Shown here: positions 19,430 through 31,439 of the stretch, piece by piece
Layout: the number at the start of each line of letters is the position of its first letter
Position numbering within the stretch: position 1 is the stretch's first letter
From: Peronospora farinosa
Taxonomy: Eukaryota; Oomycota; Peronosporomycetes; Peronosporales; Peronosporaceae
Length of the DNA stretch: 64,000 nucleotides
Assembly (NCBI GenBank): GCA_947646735.1
Contig: CANTFK010000412.1
Location: forward strand, 1 to 64,000
Reading direction: 5' to 3'
Program-made: the position numbers and the translations under genes
Notes under the pieces: generated by a model
What the model was told of the DNA's origin: nothing
The model's input: only the letters and a program-made list of their open reading frames with translations
The model's database searches: none

Positions 19430-21530
19430 GAATCGCCTGCCGGCTTCGAGTACCTGACCAAGCTTGACATTCTCGTGAAAAGTACTGCCAAATCGAACGA
19501 TAGCACTCCGGAAACTGAGACGTACATGTTAAAGACATACTGCGAGCCATATGAGATGCTGCCAGGGCTGCCAACTATACGGTGACTGATTCGGATCGTG
19601 CGGTCATGCACGAATACCAGATTCTTGAGGAGCGCAATATGGATGCCTTCGAGTGGTTGTTTGCCAAGCTTGGTGATCTTCGGAACCGAAAGGCTCTGCC
19701 GAACTTTCCGGCAAACGAACAACGCGTAATGACCGCAAGAAGGTGCTGCTGACTTCCTGTATGGCTGGATTCTGCACCCGCTTCTACATGGTGCTGACTG
19801 CCTGGAGGTTTTCTTGGCGCTACCAACGGAGAAGCTACATTAGTTCAAGAAGAGCGACAAGAAATTTGCTGTACAACACGGACCAGTACAATACGCTGAT
19901 CAAGAGTCTACGCCTGGAGCTGGAGAAGGCCCAGATTCGTACCAAGATGAACGGCTTGCACGACCGTCAGAAGAAGCAAAAACAACGTAGGCTACCGGTG
20001 CGGAGGAGCAGAGGAAGCGTGAAGCCGCTCAGAACATCCATCATAAGCAAGCTGCCTTCTGTTTCAAGGCTCTCGAAGCTTGCAAAGAATGAGCGCGAAA
20101 AAGAGCGCTACGAGAAGCAGCTTAGCACCACTCTCATTCTGTTCTTTGATGTCGTGCGCGATCAGTCTGTGCGTAATAGCGAGGCCTCAGTGGTCAAAGC
20201 ACTGTGCTGACTGGTCTGAGGCTCACAACTCCGTCGTATCGAACGAGATTGCCAACGACTTTATTGTGCACTCGTATGGTATCTTCCAAGACCAGAAGAA
20301 CAAGATACCGCGCGAGCTCGTTGACTTGCACGCAGACTTTGTGAAGATTCAAGAGCCTGAGCTTTTGGAGGGGGAAGGTGACATCGTCAATGATGAGTGG
20401 ATGAAGCTTGCCAAGGAATGTGAGCACTGGACCAGCAACCGTGCGAACATGAAGCGCGAGGACAAACTATGTTGTGACGACGATGCTCGCTACAAGCAGG
20501 AGCACGAGTATGTGCGTCTGGAGGCCGAAGCTCGATAGAAGAAGGTCAATGCTGTAAAGGCTGACTGCTGGCACTCTAGACGGAAATTAATGCCCGTACA
20601 CGCTCAATCGCTCAGCGGCGCTCGCGCCACCAGGCTCTTGATAAAGCATATGAGAAGGAGTGGCGTGTTGTGCAAAATGAGCGCATCAACACCACCGAGG
20701 CGATTCGGGATGAACACATGGCCCGTATTACGCGTGGCACGAAGCGCACGGATGTCTTCAGATCAGCTCGCTCGCCAAATCAAGTCGCAGCGCATGCTGC
20801 TATTTAAGCGTGCTGCCCTCACAGAAGAGCGCAAGGCAGACTGCAAGTTGTTCAAGGAACACTGTGAGGACCCAAGATGAAGCTCGTAAAACGCTCTGAT
20901 CATCACGCTCGAGTATGTTGCTCGTCTAGAGGCGGACATGAAGGTTCGTGCTAGCGAACTGCACGCTGTGAAGGACAGCAATAAGTGCATCCCGCAAGAG
21001 GGTGGTGATGCCGAGATGGACGAGCGTGATGAGTTCATGAACGACGTCTACCGTCGCCGTGTTCAGTTCTAAAAGGAGCTTGACGACCAAGCTGCGCAGC
21101 TTGAGAATGAAAACAAGCATATCTCTTCTGGAGCGCATGAACCAGCACATCAAGACCTTCGAGAAGGTGAAGAACGCTACTCTGAAGGAAGAAATGGTTA
21201 TTCAGTTCAACAAGCTGACCGATACCGAAACAAAGCTTTTGGCAGACGAGGAATCTAAAGAAACGCCTCACCACTGAGCTGATGAACAACGCTGGCAACT
21301 GGGTGCTGGGCTTCTTGTACAACACTTGAACCGCAAGGAGGTTGAGGTGAACCGTCTTGTGAAACAGGCTGTTCGTTGCTGCTGACCTGCAGAAGCTATT
21401 GCAGCACTTTACTTATCGTGTGGTCGACCAAGAGGAGCGTATCGTGCGTGGGCTAGAAGCAGCGCATCCTGAACGGTGAGCACAAGGTGGAACTGTTGGA
21501 GCAGACTACGGATTTGCGAGGTCATCATCA
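19430..21530 (+). pseudogene. Decayed coiled-coil gene, right copy
   Basis: Counterpart of 7060-9150 in the left arm, here on the plus strand. Same order of pieces: FEYLTKLDILV, FEWLFAKLGDLRNR, long charged helices, DEFMNDVYRRRVQF, and a C-terminal piece GEHKVELLEQTTDLR near 21477-21520. It shares a frameshift with the left copy at about 21120 and has at least one private stop at 21069 (CAA in the left arm became TAA). It follows the FYVE/J-domain remnant with the same orientation. No family recognised. Confidence 0.6.
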
Positions 21531-21820
21531 TATCCTCATCCTTCTCCTGTGGCTTTGACACGCTATACACATCCTCAACCTCTATCCAAACCTCGCGCTT
21601 TTCCACCTTCTCCTTAGAACAACTGTGGCTTGCGGACAGCTCCTTCACGACGCTCTCAATGCCAGATTCATCGTACCTTCTACAGCTGCGAAGACTCTTT
21701 CACATCGTCACGGCGCTCATTGCGACCAGCTTCAAGGATCTTCAGGACCTTCTTACCAAAGTCTGTGGCGTGGCCAGTTACGTATTGGTACCAATTCTCT
21801 GAGAATGTTCTTACGTTCGC
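21530..21820 (-). pseudogene. Charged helical gene fragment, right copy
   Basis: Counterpart of 6760-7050. The minus-strand frame from about 21648 to 21409 stays open longer here (SKPQEKDEDMMMTSQIRSLLQQF), because the left copy has lost a base in the VYSV region. It overlaps the end of the plus-strand coiled-coil remnant. Confidence 0.45.
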
Positions 21821-22146
21821 AGCCTTTTGGATGATCTACCGTCCGCTGCTGCTGCTTCTTCTCAGTGCTCAAGCTTCGCAGCGTAGTTGTGCAAATCAAC
21901 GCCCAGACGATATTCGAGGAGATCTTCGATCAGATGGTCCCTGTCACCGTAATGAGTGCGATGAGGTTATCAGAGAATTTGCGACTAGCTTCTCTTTGTA
22001 ACACGAGTAACACTTTTGAACCATGGGGCGTGGGGCCCATCTTAACCTGGAAGTAGAACAATCAGCGCTTCTTCAACTGCTGAGTACTGCAAAACCAAAC
22101 GTTGTTGTCTCCATTTTCCGGTTTTCCCATGGACAGCAGACAATCG

Positions 22147-22782
22147 GGGCCCTCACGAGAAAAATTTTTTGGATTATTTAGCACTCAAGTAATTGCCGTC
22201 CTTTGGGGTAGCACACTGCTTTGGTGAACAAACCCCCCCCCCTTTTTCCCCTTTTTTTTTAAAAAAAACTCGCCCTTTTTTGGGTTTTATTTAAAAAGAG
22301 GGGAAAAAATTTTGAAATGCGCCCTTGGGGTTTTTTTTTTGGGGGGGGGGTTTTTTTGGGGGGGGGGGGGGCTACACACAAAAAATTGTCACACACAAGT
22401 CTTCCGACACTTTCTTTGGCAAAATCCTCGGGGTGGAGACTGAAGGGAAGAAAGCTAGAGACGACTTGTGAGCAGTTTGATTGATTCGAGATAAGGTGGC
22501 GTTGATTCTACGGTCGGCTCATTGACCACTTTGCTTCCAACTTTTCTCTTCCAGCCACTTTTTCCTACGTCTAGTCTGCTACTTTATTCTGCGCTATGGG
22601 CATATGGATGTGACGAGCTTACTCACGGACTGGTGTGGAATCCGATATTTATGCAAAATCACGAGCATGGCGACATTCACCCTATTGTCAATCCTTTGTC
22701 GCTGCTTTCGATCGGATCTACTTGTCATTCCAACTTTCGTTAACTCGGTGCTTTGCTACAGACTTGATGCAAAACAAAAACA
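22147..22782. other. Insert present only in the right arm, with homopolymer junk
   Basis: The left arm runs continuously where this block interrupts the right arm (left junction near 6410-6420). Between about 22238 and 22370 the sequence is runs of C, T, A and G of 6 to 14 bases, unlike any other part of the window. From 22380 to 22780 it is ordinary sequence with no recognised gene. The homopolymer part looks like a low-quality consensus or assembly patch. The rest could be true inserted DNA. Confidence 0.7.
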
Positions 22783-23444
22783 AGCACTTGGCTTTCCCCG
22801 GAGCCATCATCTACGAGCCCACTCACTCCCCTGATCACAACAAGAACTAAAATTACTCAATCAGCCATGCTGTCAAGCTGCAACAACGCGTTTGCAATTT
22901 GTGCGGGATGAGGGTATTGTCAACTATTTTGCGAACAGGATGAGGAATCGGCTTTCCTTCCTGTGCCTAGCCTTGGGGTAACGACTACCAGCTGTGCCCA
23001 AGATGAACGATATCAGCAAGGCACAAGCATCCACTTTCTCTATCTCGACAAGTGTCTTCCCGGTCTCTTTCCACAGTGTAATTTGGGCGTCAAGTGAATA
23101 AATGCTCATGCACACGTTTGCATCTCTTTTGACCTTGTGAAATGTACACTTGCGCTTAAGTCGTGCTAAAGAAGAATATGATCAACGAGCATTACTGTAA
23201 AGAAGACGGCAATAGATTACCATTCTTGTGCGGAAACAACTACAAACTTCGACCGATCACAGCTCAACTATTTATTCACAAGAAGCTGGCAAGGCTAAAG
23301 AAGAAAAAGTAGTTCATCTTTCGAAAGAGCACATGGGATGAAACGGGAATAAAACAGAATACGCGAGCAGCTTGATCTTCGCATAGATGCCGACGTCACA
23401 GGGAAAACATCAAGCCGCTTACAAATCGCTGCCTTCATAGTCGT

Positions 23445-25570
23445 CTACTTAGAACTCCTCTGACCGAAGCGTCGCCCGAGCAGGACGCGGCTTAGATGCC
23501 GGTGCTGGGAAAGGCGTGGTGTTGGTGAAAACTTGGACGGTGATACATGCTTTGACGGGGCCGGCGGTATCCTGCGGGCCATCTTCGACGACGCAGTGCG
23601 TGCCGACTTTGGCGACGTGGTGCGGGCTGGCTTTGAAGAAAGAGTGTGGGCTTTTGGTGTCGGCTGCTCGTCGCCGTTCGCGAAACAGCCACGAGTGCTG
23701 TGGCGACCAGGCACGCCACCCATACCTGTACTGCGAATTGCTTTGGCCTCTTCCTGGTCCATGAAGTGGATGATGTTAAGCACGTACGCCTTGTCCGTCT
23801 TCATCTTCTTCAAGTTCAAATTTACCACATCCTCCTCGGTCACAGCCGCGTCAATAGTCACGCCAATGTTCCTTCAGTAGCTTCACTTCAATCTCCAAGA
23901 TGTTCTTTGTGGACTTAAGAAACTCCACAATCCACTGTTCCGAGAGGTGCACAGCGTCAGCCAGCTTAGCTTCGCTGTTGCCAACCTCGTGGCCGAAACC
24001 ATTCTGGCAAGCGATCTTCTTTTGAATCTTCTTGAGAGCAGAAATGCGCTCCAGCATGTCTTCATCCCAGTTGATCTCCTTGCCTTTGTCCTTCAGGTTC
24101 TCAGTTTCCTTTCGCTCTTTGCGGCTCGAGTCAAGCCACTTCTTCATGCGCTTGATGTCACGCTCAATGACAATTTTCAGCTAGTCGATACGTCACGCAC
24201 CTCCTTCGTTTCTTTCGTCAACCTTAAACTGCTTCACGAAATCAGCACACGCTCTGCGGTCGTAGAAGTTGCAATTCTTGATGAGCTTCTTGGCGGCCAC
24301 AAGTTCAGCCTCTCGTAGCCAAAATCAGCTTTTCACGCTCAGCTCGGTAGTTCCTGATCTTACCCAGCTCAGCGGGGTATTTTAGGTGCTCAGCCTGGCA
24401 TCTGCTTGTAGCTTTCAATCAGCGTACGCGCACGGTGCTCGATTAGATCAGCCTCCGAACCGCGCACTTGCGACTCCTTTGCAAGCGAAGTCTTCTCAGT
24501 GGCGCACAGAGCACTCTCCTTGCTCTCCATCCGCTCCATGAAAGCGTTGATGGAGTCAAACTTATCCTCGAGATGAGTGGAAGCATGCTGCAAGCTCCTC
24601 TAGCAGATGGTTCGTCAGCATCAAAAGCTATAGCCAACCGTCAACGCGGCTCTCTGAGCAATGACATCAGGATGGAAGTAGTCGAGTGCAAGTCCGTGGG
24701 TGCAAGTCCGTGGGTGCGAGCTCGAGGATGTTGCTGCTGTTGCGGCGCTGTCGAAGAACAAGCGCACGCGTGTTCTGTTGATTTGTGTTGGCTTCACTCG
24801 AATTGAGGCCTCTCTGTCAGTGTCTAGCGCTGTTTCTCATTCTCCAAATGTTTTTTATCTGTGCGACAACAAATCGTCGTTCTTCGACGCATTTCTGGCC
24901 ATTTGGAGAGACAAGGAACGAGCGCGACGACATAGACCGCTGGACGGCAACTCGCAGAAGGTCAGAACGCAACCACCGGTCAATGTAGGTGCTGCTTGGA
25001 GTGAGCGTGTCGGGGCTCGCAATTGCATTTACCAATCGATCTCGTGAAACTGCTTACGCCATGCACAAGTTTTCTTTCACGTACTTGATGGCAGTAGCAA
25101 TAGAACGGGTTGCTTCACATCAATGAATAAAGTTCGTAGACGGTGTTTCCTCGAAGGCTTGAACTACCTCCGTGCTGGAAGTCGTGGAGTTCAACAGAGC
25201 GGAACAGGTCTTCCCTACTTCAGCAGAAACAGTGCGAAGAACGTCTGTGTCGATCCGCATCTGTTGTAATCCATCAGGATTGAATTGCAGTGTCGTTTTG
25301 ATCCTGCCTGACAATGCAGTGCATTGACAGAGGAATGGATGGCAAAGTCTCCGAGTGCGGCATGCACTTAACAAGAACAAGCTCGAATGATTTAGCAGTT
25401 AAAGCTGTTGAGCTCACAATATCCATGAGTTGTCACAGCATTCACAATTTCCGCTTCATGTCTAAGATTGCGGTGCCGGGACACAGTACGGCCCAGCATC
25501 ACATAGACGACGCAGCGTTATCCTTGTGCTCTGTCGACACCAGGCGTAGGTACATCGTGAACAACTTTAT
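23445..25570 (-). pseudogene. Decayed coiled-coil protein gene, right copy
   Basis: Counterpart of 3616-5790. Pieces on the minus strand: the FNPDGLQQM segment (25380-25120), the TYIDRWLRSDLL segment (25035-24817), coiled coils at 24593-24390 and 24147-23851, and the S-P-K tail (23861-23445). Here several pieces are longer than in the left arm; for example 24147-23851 stays open over 98 codons where the left copy has an extra base. It is still broken by multiple shifts, so it is not functional as read. Confidence 0.6.
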
Positions 25571-25866
25571 TGTGCAGTGTCCTTGGTAGTCCCAGCCTTT
25601 ATGCTTCTGTAACTCTCAATAGCTACGTGGGATTCAAGCTCGCAAAAATTGATTTTTAGATCGTCCACGACTTGTACCGGAAGCTCGTCCGCAATCCGTG
25701 CCAACCACTTTCTCTGCTGGACTCTCGCTTGCACAATTCCATCCAGCTAGACTTATCCAACTGGCTTTCCCGTGGTCTTATTGTTATCGTCGCTCATTCC
25801 AGAGAACGATAAGAGTCGTTCCTTCTCACTTTGTTATTTGCTTCCAGCTCTTCACTGCTATTGAGA

Positions 25867-27266
25867 ATGGCGTGCACGATCTACAAAGTTAAGAATCTGT
25901 TTTGGTACATGGTGCTAGCAACGGTCGGTGTGGTGATATTGGCTTCAAATAGTCCACAAACTATGGTAAAGATGATCGTCGCCCCAGATGATCATGCACC
26001 GACAAGCGCGCAAGAAAAACGACACTTGAGGCCAAGCTCATCTATAATGGAGAAAACTACGGCGGTGACGAAGAAAGGATGACTCCTTTCGAAAAAATGT
26101 TTGAGGCATTGACAAGTGGCGCTAAGGCTGACATGGACCTTGACTTCAAGCTTGCACTTCCGTGGCCGGACATACGACCGAAACATTGACAAGTGGCGCT
26201 AAAGCTGACAAGAACGCGAACAAATTGCCTGAGAGTGCTGCATTGACAAGTGGCGATGGAGTTGACAAGAACCTTAAATTAGGTCTTGCGCCTCCGTCCG
26301 AAAATACGGTCGAAGAACTGACACCTGGTAATGGAGTTGACATGAACCTGGAATTAGGTCTTGCCCCTCCGTCCGGAAATGCGCTCGAAGAATTCACAAC
26401 TGGTGCTAGAGCTGGCAAGAACGCGAACAATTTGCCTATAAGTGCTGCATTGGCAACTAACGATGGAGTTGGAGAGATTGAGAAAATTTTGGACGAGGGC
26501 GCCAGTATTATTAAGGCTGCAAAGATAAAGACAAGTACTTGATGCAGCTGCCACAGAATTAGAAAAATCTCTGGCGTTGGAGTGGAGTGATGAAATGATG
26601 GTTCGCTTGGAAAAAATGTTACTTGCTGGCAAGAAGGATGTAACCCAAATATTGACGGAAGTGAAAGAGTGGAACCAAGAAAGTGGGCTTGGATTCCCAA
26701 TTCCACTGTTGTTTGATAAGTTATCGAAGCACTTTACAGAACGAGAGCTAGCAGGACAGCTAGTTCTGGCGCAAGACAAGGAGAATGTGAAGGAAACGGC
26801 AAACATGTTGGCGGATTATCAAATGATGAGGTGGATTCATAAGGATAAGTATAGTGGTGAAGATGTCTTCAAGCTTCTTTGGTTTGAAATTGCAAGCATC
26901 GACAGCCCATTGTTTGACACGCTGATTTCTTATATGGCAATGCTCGACGGAAAAGTATATTCATACAAAACTAAGATGAAACCACTACTTGATATGCTGA
27001 AGCAATACTTTTCGGAACAAATTCTTTTCGAGTGGTTCAATGCTTTGGCTGAAACTCCCCAAGGCAAGATACGTGCCAGTTCTTTGAAACAGTTGCTCCA
27101 AAGCAATATGGGCAATGATTGGGTATCTAAAGTCAAGGGTAAAGTATTTCTGCTTGGACCGCTCAAACGAAAAGACGGTGAAGTACCAGTGCTGGGAAAG
27201 CGCCAACGAAACGACGGTGAAGCATCCGTGCCGACAAAGGGCCAACGAATCGACAATGATCAGTAG
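25867..27266 (+). pseudogene. RXLR effector, right copy, frameshifted
   Basis: Counterpart of 1952-3343. The start at 25867 gives the same signal peptide, followed by RHLR, so the first RXLR position is kept. A one-base loss near 26051 throws the dEER motif out of frame and ends the product at 26082. Further downstream there is a two-base gain near 26163 and a one-base gain near 26543. The repeated linker (TLTSGAKADKN, AALTSGDGVDKN, LTPGNGVDMN) is readable at 26162-26542. The C-terminal W/Y-like domain and basic tail are open at 26577-27266. None of these lesions is shared with the left copy, so each copy broke separately. Confidence 0.82.
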
Positions 27267-27703
27267 GAGGGACTACAAGCCAGTATTGGACGAGGCTGAC
27301 AACAAGCTTATCAGTACGAACGTGCGTCGAAGTACGAACTGGACGACGAGCTTTTCAAAGTGCGGGAGGTTTCAAGTCACGGGCTGAAAACTGAAATTTG
27401 AACCTGATATAAGCGTCGGTGATGTTATTGACAGACCAATGAGGTATTTCAGGTGTAAAGTTTTTGTTTTTTCAATAGCTTTTTTCTACGATTGTTTGAG
27501 TTGTCGTTAAGTGTTTTCCATTGTCTTGATCGAACCTATTTGAAATGTAGTTACTCTTACTATGAACTTGCTATCACCGCTGTCCTTTAAACAAACTTAC
27601 ATCGCCTCACCTCAAGTAGACGGGCAGGACATACCTAGTCAAGTGTCGGTACCCAAAACTCGTTATTTCAATCATGCAGCTTCGACATTCAGTCGCCACG
27701 GTC
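27267..27703. other. Intergenic region between convergent effector and aldolase
   Basis: AT-rich 3' flanks, counterpart of 1513-1951. No gene seen. Confidence 0.6.
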
Positions 27704-28911
27704 TCAGCTGAGCAGCGCGCGGATTGACGATACGGCGTAGTCAACATCTCGACTAGAAATGTGTAGATTGGTAACTGCGCGCACGCGGTTTTCGTCTGCA
27801 TATGCACCGACGAGCAAACCTTTCTCGGCTTCAAGCTTCTGTGCCAGCGTCGTTGCGTCCAGCTTGGCATCCAAAGTCAACCTGAAAAAGACGATGTTCG
27901 TCTCCACAGCGTTGGGGTCGATCTCGATACCCGGAATAGAGGAGATGCCGTAAGCAAAGGCCTGCGCATTAATATGATCTTCAGCGAGGCGGTCAAACTG
28001 GTTCTCCAATGCGTAAAGCCCCGCTGACGCAATGACGCCGGCCTGCCGCATGCCTCCACCAAGTGACTTTCGAAGTCGCGTGGCGTAATGAATAAACTCG
28101 TCTGAGCCTGCCAGGATGGAGCCGACGGGAGCACCCAACCCTTTACTCAGACAGAGTGAGACCGAATCGGCACCTCTAACGAATTCGTCCATTGACGTCT
28201 TCGACGCCACGCTTGCGTTTGCCAGTCGTGCACCGTCAACATGAAGGCGCAGATTGTGCTCGGTACAGAACTGCTCGACTTCGTGAATGTAGGAGAGAGG
28301 CAAGACACGGCCACCACATGAATTCTGTGTATTCTCAATCGCGACAAGTCTTGAGCGTGGGTAATGTGGGTCATTGCCTCGAATGGCATCAGTGATGTCC
28401 TTGATATCAAGAGTTCCGTCCAGTTGGTTGGGTACTGTATGTAAGCTCACCCCCATGTATGCTACGAGTTTCGATTCAAACAAGAGAGATAGCAGCAAAT
28501 TAGCATCATAAATATCGATGTAGAACAGCAGCGTGACGTATTTTACCATTAGCTCCGCCGCCTTCATACAGGAAAATGTGTGCTTGATTGCCACAAATGA
28601 CCTCGTCCCCACGGCGGCAATGCACACCGATGGCGATAAGATTCGACATGGTGCCACTAATTGAATCACAAACGTCAGTCATGCCAAATACTATCGGCCG
28701 CTTACAGTCAGTGAACGTACGAAGGCACGTAGAGCGCTGCCTGCTTCCCAAGACGCTCAGCTGCCACCTTTTCGAGTCGCTTGACGGATGGGTCTGCACC
28801 AAACACGTCGTCGCCCACCTCTGCAGACGCAATTACCTGCCGCATAGAGGCATTGGGGCGGGTTACCGTATCGGATAGGAGATTCACAATACCACGGGGC
28901 ACTTTGATCAT
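27704..28911 (-). CDS. L-threonine aldolase (low-specificity type), three exons
   Basis: PLP enzyme cleaving L-threonine or L-allo-threonine to glycine and acetaldehyde. Exons 28721-28911, 28547-28656 and 27704-28461 join in frame to 352 residues, the usual family length. The first intron is 64 nt (donor GTACGT, acceptor AATTAG), the second 85 nt (donor GTAAAA, acceptor CGTAG). The start MIKVPRGIVNLLSDTVTRP matches the family's conserved N-terminal SDTVT. Also seen are EVGDDVFGADP, HVDGAR with Asp176, and SKGLGAPVG with the Schiff-base lysine at 207. Threonine breakdown feeds glycine and acetyl-CoA metabolism. This is the only intact copy in the window; the left arm copy is frameshifted. Confidence 0.92.
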
Positions 28912-29340
28912 CTTGTACGTCTTGAATTGGTTAATTAATCTCACAGCTATTGCACAGCTGATGTCTCTGTTTTGAAACATGTAGTGAGATTTTCCAGTAT
29001 GCTGGCAGCATAGCTATTCACTTAAGGCAGAAGATCGTTGTCTTGATTGAGGGAAGATGGTATATTTTCTAAGAAGAAATGCTGCCTTATAATACACGAT
29101 AGCAAAATGGTCATCAAGTATCCTAATATCCCGACTCGCAGCGCCCACACACAAGGGGCAGCAGCAGGCAAGGCTTGGGAGGAGACCTGACGTTACTTGT
29201 ACATCGAAGGAAGCTTTCTTCCGACTCTCCGCGCGACGAATAGTAGAGAAACTTTACGGGTCTTTTTGACCGTCTACGAAAGACACGCTCGCTCCTTGCT
29301 CCAAATCTTCAAATGCTTGCCATCTCGTGTCACCTGTAAT
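28912..29340. other. Region between aldolase 5' end and helicase 3' end
   Basis: Contains the aldolase promoter (next to 28911) and the right arm's outer boundary near 28996, beyond which the sequence is single-copy. The part from about 29200 is the helicase's 3' untranslated region. No further gene. Confidence 0.6.
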
Positions 29341-31439
29341 TTACCATGCGCTGTTGTCGTCGCTAAAGCCTCCACCACGAGCGCCATTACTACGACTGCC
29401 GCCGCCGCCACTGTAGCCGCCACTGCCACCGCCGTAGCCGCCACCACCCCCACCTCCGTAGCCACCGCCACCACCACCATAGCCGCCACGACTGCCGCCG
29501 CCGCCACCACGCTCTTCATTACGGAAGTCTTTCGCACCGAATCGAGAGCTACCGCGACCGCCACGGCCACCGCGACCACGACCGCCACTACCACCACGGA
29601 AGCCGCTGTTTGCCATTTGATCCAGGAATGCTGGAATTTCCTGCTCGTTTTCAGACATCAGTTCGTACATCTCCCGAGCGATGTTGCGGTTCTTCTCGTT
29701 CATCATGGAGAGTGCGTAACCAATATTGCCCACACGACCTGTACGACCGATACGGTGAACGTAGTCATCAATGTTGTTCGGCAGGTCGAAGTTAATAACT
29801 TGCGTCACACCATCAATATCAAGACCACGGGCAGCCACATCCGTAGCTACCAGAACGGGCGTGCGTCCCGACTTAAAACTTGCCAGAGCCTGCTCACGTT
29901 CACGCTGTGAGCGGTCACCGTGGATCGATGTGGCTGGGAACCCTTCGCGGCAAAGCATGTCCTCCAGGAAGTCAGCGCCACGCTTTGTTTCCACAAAAAC
30001 CAGAATAAGGCCGTCCTGTACCTGATTCAAGAAACGCACAAGAAAGTCCTCCTTGTCGTACTGCTCAATATACTCCACCGTTTGCTTTACATCCTTCGAG
30101 GCGGAACCCACACGGCCGACCGTCAAGAAAATGTATTCACGCAAAAAGTCCGATGCAAGGCGTTGAATCTCACGTGGAAATGTAGCACTAAACATGAACG
30201 TCTGGCGCTCACGGGGCATATCCTCCTGCTCAACAATACGACGAATCTGGGGCTCGAAACCCATATCCAACATGCGATCGGCCTCATCCAAAATCAGGAA
30301 CCGAATACAAGACAACGAAATACGGCCACGCTCCATTAAGTCAACAAGACGACCAGGGGTAGCCACCAACAGGTCACAACCACGCTCCAGCTCACGGAGC
30401 TGACGACCAACCTCGGCACCACCATAAATCACTACTGGGGCGATACCAGTGCAATAGCAAAACTTCTTAGCTTCATCGTGAATCTGCGACGCCAGCTCCC
30501 GCGTGGGCGAGAGAATCAAAGCAGCAGGAAAAATCTTGCGAGAGCGACCATGGCCGACATCAGGTGGAGGTGTGCCTCCTACACGCAGCATTGCTGCAAG
30601 TGTCGGAAACAGAAATCCACCTGTCTTGCCGGAACCCGTCTGAGCACAAGCCATCATGTCCCGACCAGCAAGACCAATTGGAATGGAATATTTCTGCACA
30701 GGAGTAGGCTTTGCATACTTGCATAGCTCCAAGTTACGGATAACTTCAGCACCCAATTGTTCAGCTGAAAACTCCGTGACCGGGTCCGGAACATTTTCAC
30801 CACTTGTTTCAACTGGGATATCATCATACTTGTCAAAGTTAATACCAGATGATTTTGCATCACCAAATAGTTCGTGTTCCAGACGTTCATTCGGTCGAAC
30901 ATCACCGTGATAACCCATTTCATTCACACGGACACCACCCCCACCGCGGCTATAACCCCCACCTCCACTACCTCCTCCACTATAACCACCACGACGATCA
31001 TCTCCATAATTTCCACGACGATCGTCACGACGGTCTGACTCAAAGCCAGACCACCGAGAATTAGTAGCACGTGGTGGACCATCACCACGTTCACTAGAGC
31101 CACTACAAGGAGCATATCCACGCTCACGAGAGCCGCCACGACGGTCAAAGCCTCCTCCTCCTCCTCGACGTTCTTCAAAACCTCGTTCTCCACGACGATC
31201 GTCACCTCCTCCACGACGATCTTCATTCCCTCCTCCTCCACCGCGCATATGCGGTGGTACATAAGTAGATCTTCCTGTAAAAAATAATATTATAAATAAG
31301 AGATGATCAGTGAGAGATTTCATCTTAAGGAGACGAATATTGCACGAATAGACCCAATAAATAGTGGCGAATCGATTGAAAAGGTTTATTACATGAATTT
31401 TGGAATAAAAAGTGGAAACTACGCACCTCCTTCCACCAT
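29341..31439 (-). CDS. DED1: DEAD-box RNA helicase, DED1/DDX3 type
   Basis: ATP-dependent RNA helicase needed for translation initiation. Two exons: a tiny first exon at 31427-31439 (ATG plus ten bases) and 29341-31274, with a 152-nt intron (donor GTGCGT, acceptor TTACAG), giving 648 residues. The N-terminus carries YVPPHMRG, the eIF4E-binding-like motif typical of DDX3, and long RGG/glycine tracts. Helicase motifs in order: Q motif near 193, AQTGSGKT 215-222, PTRELA 261, TPGR 310, DEAD 334-337, SAT 367, HRIGRTGR 511-518. The C-terminal 70 residues are glycine-rich. Without the small exon, the frame would start inside the intron at 31323, which does not fit the family. A TTC-rich run lies just upstream of the start. 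Confidence 0.93.

Larger units (their letters stand above)
19300..28996. repeat. Right arm of the inverted duplication
   Basis: Reverse-complement counterpart of 223-9261. It carries the intact threonine aldolase (minus strand), a broken RXLR effector (plus), and the two decayed coiled-coil genes. It differs from the left arm by an insertion of about 0.64 kb containing homopolymer runs, and by private small indels. At its inner end the plus-strand coiled-coil remnant is preceded, in the same orientation, by a FYVE/J-domain remnant that the left arm lacks. I infer that this arm is closer to the ancestral arrangement. Confidence 0.93.

Noticed and set aside
29197..29910. Long plus-strand frame rich in A, T and V over the helicase end
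   Set aside because: It is the complement of the glycine-rich RGG tail of the DED1/DDX3 gene; such repeats keep all frames open.
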